NCBI RefSeq assembly: GCF_002113375.1
Contig: NZ_NEHO01000005.1
Span: forward strand, 344,617-408,616
DNA length: 64,000 nucleotides
Source of the DNA: Pseudomonas sp. R37(2017)
Lineage (GTDB): Bacteria; Pseudomonadota; Gammaproteobacteria; Pseudomonadales; Pseudomonadaceae
Direction of reading: 5' to 3'
The notes below the pieces were generated by a model. The model was not told where the DNA came from and did not search any database. It saw only the letters and a program-made list of their open reading frames with translations. Shown one piece after another: positions 57,180-64,000 of this stretch; the first letter of the stretch is position 1, and each line of letters begins with the position of its first letter. The position numbers and the translations under genes were made by a program.

Positions 57180-57200
57180 GCGCAGCTCACAAGGCTGCGC
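57180..57200. terminator. hairpin between LysE and the cysteine desulfurase gene
   Basis: GCGCAGC and GCTGCGC arms with a seven-base loop, then TTTGCCGTTT. A weak rho-independent terminator for the upstream gene or a leader hairpin of the next one. Confidence 0.5.
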
Positions 57201-57256
57201 TTTGCCGTTTGCAGTCACGAGCTTCCTGATCCCGGAATACGCTCTGCGAGTCATTT

Positions 57257-58414
57257 ATGAATAAACGTCCGTTGTATTTCGATTACGCCGCTACCACGCC
57301 GGCGGATGAGCGGGTCATCAAGGTAATGGTCGAGTGTCTGGGCTTTACCGGCAATTTCGGCAATCCGGCCTCAAGCTCCCACGCCTTCGGCCAGCAGGCT
57401 CGGCAAACGGTGGAACTGGCACGACGCCAGGTCGCCGAATTGGTTGGCGCGATGCCCGAGCAGATCGTCTGGACCTCAGGCGCCACCGAATCCAACAACC
57501 TCGCGCTCAAAGGCGTGGCCCAGGCCCGCCGTACTGGCGGTGGCCATATCATTACCAGCCAGATCGAACACAAGGCCATTCTCGATACCGCCAGGCAACT
57601 GCAGGATGCCGGTGTGGCCGTGACCTGGCTGGTACCGGATGCCGAAGGTTTGATCACCGCGCAGGCCCTCAGCGAAGCCATGCGCGAGGACACCTTCCTG
57701 GTGTCGCTGATGCTGGTCAACAACGAACTGGGTACCCTCAACGACATTCCCGCCCTCGGTCAGGTCGTCCGTGATCGCGGGGCGTTGTTTCATGTCGACG
57801 CCGCCCAGGGCGCGGGCAAAGTGGCGATCGACCTCGCGCAGTGGCCAGTGGACCTGATGTCGTTTTCCGCACACAAGCTCTATGGCCCCAAAGGCATTGG
57901 TGCGTTGTATGTCGGCCCGCGTGCCCAACAGCGTTTGCAGGCGCAGATCCACGGCGGCGGGCATGAGGGTGGTTTGCGATCAGGTACTCTGGCGACCCAT
58001 CAGATCGCCGCCATGGGTTCGGCTTTCGCGCTGGCGGCAGACTCTTTTGATGAGGAGAATGCGGTCATCGTGCATTTGCGCGAGCGCTTGCTCGAGCAGT
58101 TGTCGAGCATTCCCGGCGTGCGGCTCAATGGCAGCCCGACCCAGCGCATCCCCCATACCCTGAGCCTGACCTTCGCTGAAGGCGAGTTCAACCCGGCGGC
58201 GTTGCAGGCATCGATCGCGTTTTCCGCGACCTCGGCCTGCAATTCCGCGAGTAATACCCCATCCCATGTACTGCTGGCCCTGGGGCATGATGCCCGCTCG
58301 GCCAGTCGCACCATCCGCTTGAGTCTCGGGCGTTTCACCACCGAGCAGGACATCGACCAGGCGGTTCAACTGATCAAGGCGGCCTGCGCCAGTGCTCCGG
58401 CGTTCTGGCAGTAA
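57257..58414 (+). CDS. cysteine desulfurase, IscS/NifS type
   Basis: A 385-residue class-V aminotransferase-fold enzyme. LYFDYAATTPADERV, GNPASSSHAFGQQAR, TSGATESNNLALKG, and the PLP-Lys in SFSAHKLYGPKGIGALYV near 206. HVDAAQGAG binds the cofactor, and the sulfur-accepting Cys lies in SATSACNSASNTPSHVL near 329. The set is that of group-I desulfurases (IscS/NifS), which take sulfur from cysteine for clusters or thio-modification. It stands outside an isc or suf operon, so it is a second, accessory copy. An aminopeptidase gene follows by 65 bp. Confidence 0.9.
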   Translation: MNKRPLYFDYAATTPADERVIKVMVECLGFTGNFGNPASSSHAFGQQARQTVELARRQVAELVGAMPEQIVWTSGATESNNLALKGVAQARRTGGGHIITSQIEHKAILDTARQLQDAGVAVTWLVPDAEGLITAQALSEAMREDTFLVSLMLVNNELGTLNDIPALGQVVRDRGALFHVDAAQGAGKVAIDLAQWPVDLMSFSAHKLYGPKGIGALYVGPRAQQRLQAQIHGGGHEGGLRSGTLATHQIAAMGSAFALAADSFDEENAVIVHLRERLLEQLSSIPGVRLNGSPTQRIPHTLSLTFAEGEFNPAALQASIAFSATSACNSASNTPSHVLLALGHDARSASRTIRLSLGRFTTEQDIDQAVQLIKAACASAPAFWQ

Positions 58415-58479
58415 GGCGACGAAGCGCCGGTGCTGATCGGCTCTCAACAAAAATGATGAAGTGGTTAGCAGGAGACACG

Positions 58480-60288
58480 ATGAATACGCAGCTTTCGATC
58501 AATGGATCGGTGCCCCAGCGCCTGGCGCAAACTCGCGAGCTGATGAGCCGGGAAGGCATTCATGCCTTGCTGGTGCCGTCGGCCGACCCGCACCTGTCCG
58601 AATACCTGCCGGGTTACTGGCAGGGGCGCCAGTGGTTGTCGGGCTTCCATGGCTCGGTCGGCACCCTGATCGTGACCCCGGATTTCGCCGGCGTCTGGGC
58701 CGACAGTCGTTATTGGGAGCAGGCAACCAAGGAACTCAAGGGCAGCGGCATCGACCTGGTCAAGCTGCAACCGGGTCAGCCTGGGCCGTTGGAGTGGCTG
58801 GCCGAGCAAACACCCGAAGGTGGCGTTGTGGCGGTTGATGGCGCGGTCATGGCCGTGGCATCGGCACGCACCCTGGGCGGCAAACTCGAAGAGCGTGGCG
58901 CCCGCCTGCGCACCGACATTGACCTGTTGAGCGGCGTCTGGAGCGACCGCCCGAGCCTGCCGGACGAACCGATCTATCAGCACTTGCCACCACAAGCGAC
59001 CGTCAGTCGTGGGGAAAAACTCGCCAAACTGCGCGAAAACCTTCAGTCGCGGGGGGCCGACTGGCATTTCATCGCTACCCTCGACGACATCGCCTGGCTG
59101 TTCAACCTGCGTGGCGGCGACGTTTCGTTCAACCCGGTATTCGTTTCCTTTGCCTTGATCAATCAGCAAGAGGCCACGCTGTTCGTGGCCTTGAATAAAG
59201 TCAGCGCCGAGTTGCGTGCAATCCTCGAACAGGACGGCGTGACCTTGCGCGACTACAGCGAAGTCGCCGCAGCACTGCGCGCCGTACCGAGCGGCACGAG
59301 CCTGCAAGTCGACCCGGCGCGGGTCACGGCGGGGTTGCTGGACAACCTCGACAGCGGGGTGAAGCTGATCGAAGGCCTGAACCCGACCACCCTGGCCAAA
59401 TCGCAAAAAAGCCTGGCCGATGCCGAACACATCCGTCAGGCCATGGAGCAGGACGGAGCAGCGCTGTGCGAATTCTTCGCCTGGCTGGACTCGGCGTTGG
59501 GGCGCGAGCGCATCACCGAGCTGACCATCGATGAAAAACTCACCGCCGCCCGTGAGCGCCGTCCGGACTATGTGTCGCTGAGCTTCAACACCATCGCCGC
59601 GTACAACGCCAATGGCGCGATGCCGCACTACCACGCCACCGAAGAAGAACACGCCGTGATCGAAGGCGACGGTCTGTTGCTGATCGACTCCGGCGGCCAG
59701 TACCTGGGCGGCACCACCGACATCACGCGGATGGTCGCGGTGGGCACACCGACCGATGAACAGAAACGCGATTGCACCCGCGTGCTCAAGGGCGTGATTG
59801 CCTTGTCCCGTGCGCAGTTCCCCAAAGGCATTCTGTCGCCGCTGCTCGATGCCATCGCCCGTGCACCCATCTGGGCGGAAAATGTCGACTACGGCCATGG
59901 CACCGGTCATGGCGTCGGCTACTTCCTGAACGTCCACGAAGGCCCGCAAGTCATTGCCTATCAGGCGGCCCCCGCACCACAAACAGCGATGCAGCCCGGC
60001 ATGATCACGTCCATTGAACCGGGCACCTATCGTCCGGGGCGTTGGGGTGTGCGCATCGAAAACCTGGCGATGAACCGTGAGGCAGGCAAAAGTGAGTTCG
60101 GCGAATTCCTGAAGTTCGAAACCCTGACCCTGTGCCCGATCGACACGCGTTGCCTGGAAACCTCGCTGCTGAGCGAAGACGAAAAACAGTGGTTCAACGC
60201 CTACCACGCCGAAGTGCGTGAGCGCCTGAGCCCGTTGGTCGAGGGCGCCGCGCTGGATTGGCTGAATACCCGCACTGCGGCTATCTGA
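58480..60288 (+). CDS. Xaa-Pro aminopeptidase (M24B, three-domain type)
   Basis: A 602-residue M24B peptidase. Two creatinase-like N-terminal domains (about 1-310) precede the pita-bread catalytic domain. Metal ligands appear in order: DSGGQYLGGTTDITR (two Asp), GHGTGHGVGYFLNVHEGP (His), SIEPGTYRPGRWGVRIEN (two Glu). The length matches the large cytosolic aminopeptidase P, similar to eukaryotic XPNPEP1, and is about 160 residues longer than classical PepP. It removes an N-terminal residue before proline. AGGAGA precedes the ATG at 58480; a frame opening at 58453 is rejected. Confidence 0.9.
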   Translation: MNTQLSINGSVPQRLAQTRELMSREGIHALLVPSADPHLSEYLPGYWQGRQWLSGFHGSVGTLIVTPDFAGVWADSRYWEQATKELKGSGIDLVKLQPGQPGPLEWLAEQTPEGGVVAVDGAVMAVASARTLGGKLEERGARLRTDIDLLSGVWSDRPSLPDEPIYQHLPPQATVSRGEKLAKLRENLQSRGADWHFIATLDDIAWLFNLRGGDVSFNPVFVSFALINQQEATLFVALNKVSAELRAILEQDGVTLRDYSEVAAALRAVPSGTSLQVDPARVTAGLLDNLDSGVKLIEGLNPTTLAKSQKSLADAEHIRQAMEQDGAALCEFFAWLDSALGRERITELTIDEKLTAARERRPDYVSLSFNTIAAYNANGAMPHYHATEEEHAVIEGDGLLLIDSGGQYLGGTTDITRMVAVGTPTDEQKRDCTRVLKGVIALSRAQFPKGILSPLLDAIARAPIWAENVDYGHGTGHGVGYFLNVHEGPQVIAYQAAPAPQTAMQPGMITSIEPGTYRPGRWGVRIENLAMNREAGKSEFGEFLKFETLTLCPIDTRCLETSLLSEDEKQWFNAYHAEVRERLSPLVEGAALDWLNTRTAAI

Positions 60289-60332
60289 TCGGGAGCAGCT
60301 ATCGGTTCCCGCGCAGCTTTTGTTTCTGTGCA

Positions 60333-60360
60333 GCTCAGGCGCTTTGTCCAGCGCCTGAGC
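60333..60360. terminator. perfect 11-bp stem hairpin between convergent genes
   Basis: GCTCAGGCGCT and AGCGCCTGAGC with a six-base loop, between the aminopeptidase and the convergent isomerase gene. No T tract is obvious on either side. Confidence 0.6.
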
Positions 60361-60390
60361 CAGGCAAAGGGGACGGATGGTGGTCGGGAC

Positions 60391-60981
60391 TTAACTCAAG
60401 GCTTCGAGCACGAAGTCCAGCCGATCCTGGCCGAAGTACAGTCGGTTGTCGACAAACATGCTCGGCGCACCAAACACACCGCGCCGCACGGCTTTTTCGG
60501 TGTTGTCCTTGAGCAGGGCTTTGACTTCTTCATCGACGCTCAGGGCCAGTACCTCTTGTGGATCGAAACCGTTTTCGCTGAGCACCGTCGCGACAGTCGT
60601 TGGTTCATCCAGACTGCGACCGTCGACCCAAATGGCCTTGAACAGGCAATCGATAAAAGCGGCAAAGCGTTCAGGCTGGCGCAATTGCACGCCTGTTACG
60701 GCGCGCATGAGCATCAAGGTGTTGATCGGAAAGTGCGGATTGAATTTCAGAGGCACGCCGTAGCGTTTGGCGTAGCGGTCCAGATCCTGAAACATGTAGC
60801 GGCCTTTGGCCGGAACAGTCACCGGAGAGGCGTTGCCGGTGGCCTTGAACACACCGCCGAGCAGGATCGGAATGTAGATCAGTCGGCTGTCGGTTTGCTC
60901 GCAGATTGCCGGTAGCTGGGTGTACGCCAGGTAGGTGGCGGGGCTGCCCAGGTCAAAAAGGAATTCCACGGTTTTGCTCAT
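60391..60981 (-). CDS. 2-hydroxychromene-2-carboxylate isomerase-like (DsbA fold, kappa GST)
   Basis: A 196-residue protein. FLFDLGSPATYLAYTQLPAICEQ is the thioredoxin-like start with SPATY in place of CxxC, as in HCCA isomerase and kappa glutathione transferases. GVFGAPSMFVDNRLYFGQDRL is the cis-Pro and C-terminal block. HCCA isomerase acts in naphthalene-type ring degradation with glutathione, but no such pathway is here, so the true substrate is unknown. Next to an SDR on the same strand (38 bp), it may act with it on an unidentified compound. Confidence 0.85.
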   Translation of the reverse strand: MSKTVEFLFDLGSPATYLAYTQLPAICEQTDSRLIYIPILLGGVFKATGNASPVTVPAKGRYMFQDLDRYAKRYGVPLKFNPHFPINTLMLMRAVTGVQLRQPERFAAFIDCLFKAIWVDGRSLDEPTTVATVLSENGFDPQEVLALSVDEEVKALLKDNTEKAVRRGVFGAPSMFVDNRLYFGQDRLDFVLEALS

Positions 60982-61019
60982 GGTCGGTGCGCTCTGCTTA
61001 TTGTTGTAGGGGGGAGGGC

Positions 61020-61748
61020 TTACCAGCGTTCGCTCCAGGGGCGAAGGTCCAGCTCGAAGGTCCAGGCATCGCGGGGCTGGCTGTGCAGGTGCCAGTAGTT
61101 TTCGGCAATGTGTTCGGGGTTGAGGATGCCGTCCTGATCCTTGGTCGCGTATTTCTCGGGGAAACTGTCGCGGATGAAATCGGTATCGATGGCGCCGTCG
61201 ACGACGACATGGGCAACGTGAATGTTCATCGGTCCCAATTCACGGGCCATGCTCTGCGCCAACGCACGGATCCCGTGCTTGGCTCCGGCGAACGCCGCAA
61301 AGCCGGCGGCACCGCGAAGACCGGCGGTGGCACCGGTGAACAGGATCGTACCGCGTTGGCGCTTGACCATGCGCTTGGCCACTTCCCGGGCGTTGAGAAA
61401 CCCCGAGAAACAGGCCATTTCCCAAATCTTGAAATACTTGCGGGCGGTTTCTTCGAGAATGCTGCACGGCACGTTGGCGCCGATATTGAAGACAAATGCT
61501 TCGATTGGGCCAATCTGGCTTTCGATCTGTTCGACCAGCGCGATCACTTCTTCCTCTTTGCGCGCATCGCAGGCAAAGCCATGGGCCTCGCCGCCATCGT
61601 CCCTGATCGCATTCACCAGTGACTGGAGTTTTTCCTCGCTGCGGCGGGTGAGGCAGGCGACGAAACCCTCCTGGGCAAAACGTTTGGCGATGGCGCCGCC
61701 CGTGGCATCGCCAGCACCGACGACCAGTACGACCTTCTTGTTATTCAT
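61020..61748 (-). CDS. short-chain dehydrogenase/reductase
   Basis: A 242-residue SDR-family protein. Nucleotide loop VVGAGDATGGAIAKRF near 7-22 departs from the common GxxxGxG. FNIGANV stands for the NNAG block. After the first Ser (GTILFTGATAGLRG), the place of YxxxK is taken by FAGAKHGIRALAQSMAREL, with Phe rather than Tyr before AGAK, so the catalytic Tyr appears missing. It may be a non-classical SDR of unknown reaction. Divergent from a TetR regulator with repeat operators between, which points to ligand-induced expression together with the isomerase gene. Confidence 0.82.
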   Translation of the reverse strand: MNNKKVVLVVGAGDATGGAIAKRFAQEGFVACLTRRSEEKLQSLVNAIRDDGGEAHGFACDARKEEEVIALVEQIESQIGPIEAFVFNIGANVPCSILEETARKYFKIWEMACFSGFLNAREVAKRMVKRQRGTILFTGATAGLRGAAGFAAFAGAKHGIRALAQSMARELGPMNIHVAHVVVDGAIDTDFIRDSFPEKYATKDQDGILNPEHIAENYWHLHSQPRDAWTFELDLRPWSERW

Positions 61749-61765
61749 GGGTAGATCCCTATTGG

Positions 61766-61793
61766 TAAACGATCGTTAACTAAACGAACGTTA
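61766..61793. promoter_or_regulatory. probable TetR operator (direct repeat)
   Basis: TAAACGATCGTTA (61766-61778) and TAAACGAACGTTA (61781-61793) are direct repeats with one mismatch; the first contains the palindrome AACGATCGTT. They lie between the divergent SDR and TetR genes. Confidence 0.78.
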
Positions 61794-61841
61794 TGCTATG
61801 ATTCAGCAGGCGTCAAGATGAGCAATTTGGGGAGAAGGACC

Positions 61842-62402
61842 ATGCGTTATTCGGCCAGTCATAAGCAGGAAACCAGGCAAAGGCTGCTGGAAAGCAGTGC
61901 GGTATCGGCCAAGAAATCGGGATTTTCAACGGTGGGCGTGGACGGCCTGATGAAAGCGATTGGCTTGAGCGGTGGCGCTTTCTACAGCCACTTCTCGTCG
62001 AAGGACGAGTTGTTTGCCAGCATCGTCGAGCGTGAGCTGTGCCAAAGCATGGCGCGACTCGGGGAAGGGCAGGACCGTGACAAGCTTCAGTGTTGCTTGA
62101 AACAGTACCTGAGCATGTCTCACGTCGAGAATCCGCAAGCCGGTTGCGCATTGCCGGCATTGGGCGCGGAAATTGCCCGCTCCGACGAGGCGGTCCGTCA
62201 ACAGGCGGAGCACTGGATTTGTCGGCTGCAGGAATGTTGGGCAGGTGTTTTGCAAAGCGACAGCCTGGCGTGGGCAATTCTGTCGCAATGTATTGGCGCG
62301 CTGGTCGTGGCGCGGATGCTGGCTAGTCCGGATATTCAGCGCACAGTGCTGAAGTCCAGCTACGAGGAAATCAGCCGTCAGATCGCAAGTTCGAGAACCT
62401 GA
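61842..62402 (+). CDS. TetR-family regulator
   Basis: A 186-residue TetR protein. Helix-turn-helix about 8-55 (ETRQRLLESSAVSAKKSGFSTVGVDGLMKAIGLSGGAFYSHFSSKDELF). The C-terminal ligand domain includes MSHVENPQAGCALPALGAEIARSD, a cysteine-containing phrase common in the NemR/YxaF-like group that senses electrophiles. ATG at 61842 has GGAGAAGG upstream, better than the ATG at 61818. Divergent from the SDR, whose expression it most likely represses through the repeats at 61766-61793. Confidence 0.87.
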   Translation: MRYSASHKQETRQRLLESSAVSAKKSGFSTVGVDGLMKAIGLSGGAFYSHFSSKDELFASIVERELCQSMARLGEGQDRDKLQCCLKQYLSMSHVENPQAGCALPALGAEIARSDEAVRQQAEHWICRLQECWAGVLQSDSLAWAILSQCIGALVVARMLASPDIQRTVLKSSYEEISRQIASSRT

Positions 62403-62416
62403 CGCGACGGCCCTGC

Positions 62417-62698
62417 TTATTTGCAGATGACAATCATGCTGCGGCTGGTATAGCCCGCAGGATTGAGGCCAAACGGGTAATCGCCGGGCTCTTCCACGGT
62501 ATCTCCCGACTTGGCAATGACCTTGTATCCCTTGGGGGCGCAGGAGTTGGCGGCGCTGGCGTAGCACTTGTCCCAGGACGAAGACAGTCCGGAACAGTTG
62601 ATATGGAGCCCTTTCCTGCCATGCTTGATCTGTGTTTCCGAGGTCGCTGCACAGCCCCCAATTGCAAGTACGGCGATCAGTATCAAAAATCGTTTCAT
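62417..62698 (-). CDS. small cysteine-containing lipoprotein
   Basis: A 93-residue lipoprotein. MKRFLILIAVLAIGGC gives a lipobox with Cys at 16. The mature part has four more cysteines (INCSGLSSSWDKCYASAANSC, MIVIC), probably two disulfides, and reads as a compact domain (KGYKVIAKSGDTVEEPG). Similar small proteins occur in many Gammaproteobacteria without known function. Start by signal peptide at 62698; the longer frame to 62824 is rejected. Convergent with the TetR gene, 14 bp apart. Confidence 0.8.
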   Translation of the reverse strand: MKRFLILIAVLAIGGCAATSETQIKHGRKGLHINCSGLSSSWDKCYASAANSCAPKGYKVIAKSGDTVEEPGDYPFGLNPAGYTSRSMIVICK

Positions 62699-62868
62699 TA
62701 CTGTCCTTAAAGCGTTCCCGGATCTAGTGCCCGAGTCTGTCTGCATTCGCTTTCGCTGGAAGCGTACCGATATCCTTATCTGAAATTGTCCATGGTATGA
62801 CTTCGAGTTGCGGGGGCTAAACATGGCCTAATTGATCGTCAAATACCAGAGCTTCGTCATAACTACTC

Positions 62869-63756
62869 TCAATCTGCCGCTACCGCAGGCTTGGCGGTAG
62901 TGCTCATGGTCATGGTTGCGCCGACGGATGCCAGAATGATGCACATGATTGCCATCCACTGCGACAGCGAGAGGTATTCATGTAGGAACAGCAAGCCCGA
63001 TAAGGCGCCAATGGCCGGCTCGATGCTCATCAGCGTGCCGAAGGTTCTGGCTGGCATGCGGGTCAGCGCGACCATCTCCAGGGTATAGGGGAGGGCTGTG
63101 GACAAGACTGCGACGCCGAGGGCCACAGGGATCAAAGAGGGCGTCAGCAATGCGGAGCCAGCATGGACGATGCCGATAGGGGCTACGAAGAGCGCTGCGA
63201 TCATTACCCCCAGTGCGGCGGTTTGCACGCCATTGTCGGCCCCGGCTTTTTGACCGAACAAAATGTACAGTGCCCAGCAGACCCCTGCCCCCAAGGCATA
63301 ACCGGCACCTGTCAGGTCGACTCCCGCGGTCGTTGCCCCCGTCGGTATCAGCAGCAGCAGGCCGAAGGCAGCCAGGGCGATCCACAAAAAATCGATCGCG
63401 CGACGCGAGGTATAGATGGCCACGGCCAATGGGCCGGTGAATTCAAGTGCCACCGCGATACCCAGCGGGACTGTTTGCAATGACATATAGAAGAGGAAGT
63501 TCATGCCACCCAGCGCCATCCCGTAGACGATGACGGTGCGCAGTGATCTGGCGGTGAGTTTTGCCCGCCATGGACGCAGTATCAGCATCATGATCACGCT
63601 GGCAAAAATCAGTCGTAACGTTGTCGTCCCCTGGGGGCCAACGACGGAGAACATGCTTTTGGCCAGGGAGGCTCCGGACTGGATCGACGCCATGGCTATG
63701 AGTAGCAGCCCGACCGAGAACAGTGTGGAGGCTAGGCTGCGAGGCTGGTCATTCAT
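62869..63756 (-). CDS. EamA/RhtA-type amino-acid exporter
   Basis: A 295-residue drug/metabolite transporter with ten hydrophobic segments in two EamA repeats. GLLLIAMASIQSGASLAKSMFSVVGPQGTTTLRL and VALEFTGPLAVAIYTSRR in the first half, and FGTLMSIEPAIGALSGLLFLHEYLSLSQW in the second, match the threonine/homoserine exporter RhtA group. Likely exports amino acids or similar metabolites. Single gene, divergent from the rRNA-type promoter at the right edge. Confidence 0.85.
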   Translation of the reverse strand: MNDQPRSLASTLFSVGLLLIAMASIQSGASLAKSMFSVVGPQGTTTLRLIFASVIMMLILRPWRAKLTARSLRTVIVYGMALGGMNFLFYMSLQTVPLGIAVALEFTGPLAVAIYTSRRAIDFLWIALAAFGLLLLIPTGATTAGVDLTGAGYALGAGVCWALYILFGQKAGADNGVQTAALGVMIAALFVAPIGIVHAGSALLTPSLIPVALGVAVLSTALPYTLEMVALTRMPARTFGTLMSIEPAIGALSGLLFLHEYLSLSQWMAIMCIILASVGATMTMSTTAKPAVAAD

Positions 63757-63890
63757 TACGTGGCATCGTCCGAAATATGGGAATCAAGGTCATTTCTAAT
63801 TGTGTTGGGCAATATACTGCGCATTCACCGCTGGCGCGTCTATATATAAGCAGTGTTTTTGCGCATCCGATAGAAAAGCTAAATCATTGC

Positions 63891-64000
63891 TTGACGGCAG
63901 ATTTCAGATGTCTATAATTCGCCCCACTTCCGGCGCGGTCGAAACGGAAAACTCCTTGATAAACAATGAGTTACGCAGTTTCGACAGCAGGTTGCTTCAG
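63891..64000 (+). promoter_or_regulatory. rRNA-type promoter and leader
   Basis: -35 TTGACG (63891-63896), 16-base spacer, -10 TATAAT (63913-63918), then a GC-rich discriminator (TCGCCCC) typical of stringently controlled rRNA promoters. The leader that follows (CGGTCGAAACGGAAAACTCC, then TTTCGACAGCAGGTTGCTTC) closely resembles pseudomonad 16S rRNA leaders with antitermination boxes. The 16S gene itself would start beyond the window. Confidence 0.75.

Overview
The window looks like the chromosome of a fluorescent Pseudomonas (P. fluorescens group). The evidence is high-GC coding throughout, a near-complete set of pyoverdine genes (pvdS, pvdL, pvdH, an MbtH-like protein, fpvGHJKCDEF), an acyclic-terpene (atu) cluster, SoxR beside its monooxygenase target, DsbRS-type copper/thiol genes, many REP/REPIN elements with the GTAGGAGCGAGC..GCTCGC core, and an rRNA-type promoter and leader at the right edge. 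Species cannot be fixed from this alone.

Layout. 1-4.5 kb: the tail of an unknown gene, a tiny membrane protein, a NarX/NarL-type two-component pair, a degenerate HPt-like protein and CheV. 4.7-6.5 kb: a MOSC protein, nucleoside phosphorylase PpnP and a DEDDh exonuclease. 6.6-15.8 kb: atuABCDEF with the divergent repressor atuR and two twin-palindrome operators. 15.9-31.8 kb: a periplasmic solute-binding protein, then pyoverdine block 1 (siderophore acetyltransferase, sigma factor PvdS, the 4332-residue synthetase PvdL). 31.9-39.4 kb: an accessory stretch with an orphan LuxR-type regulator, an AT-richer four-repeat fibronectin-III-like protein and a CS1/alpha-type chaperone-usher pilus operon. 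39.6-45.9 kb: an alpha/beta hydrolase, then dsbDEG divergent from dsbRS. 46.1-54.2 kb: pyoverdine block 2, with pvdH and mbtH on one strand and the eight-gene fpvGHJKCDEF operon on the other. 54.4-64 kb: a VOC protein, soxR and its target, small lipoproteins, LysE and EamA exporters, a cysteine desulfurase, an Xaa-Pro aminopeptidase, a DsbA-fold isomerase, an SDR with a divergent TetR, and finally the promoter and leader of a probable rRNA operon.

How the genes work together. Iron starvation should relieve Fur at the box upstream of pvdS. PvdS would then read four iron-starvation promoters found here by eye (TAAAT or TAATT, 16 bases, CGT), in front of the acetyltransferase, pvdL, pvdH and mbtH. 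PvdH makes 2,4-diaminobutyrate, and the last adenylation domain of PvdL carries a Dab-type specificity code. The fpv operon is the known periplasmic machinery that reduces ferripyoverdine and recovers iron.

The most unusual observations are a REPIN lying in frame inside the fpvD coding sequence, an iron-starvation promoter that begins on the pvdH stop codon, a perfect 48-bp palindrome behind atuF, the chaperone-last CS1 pilus operon beside a leaderless FN3-repeat protein, and an HPt-like protein without an obvious phospho-histidine next to CheV. All coordinates, starts and motifs were read by eye. No database search was possible.
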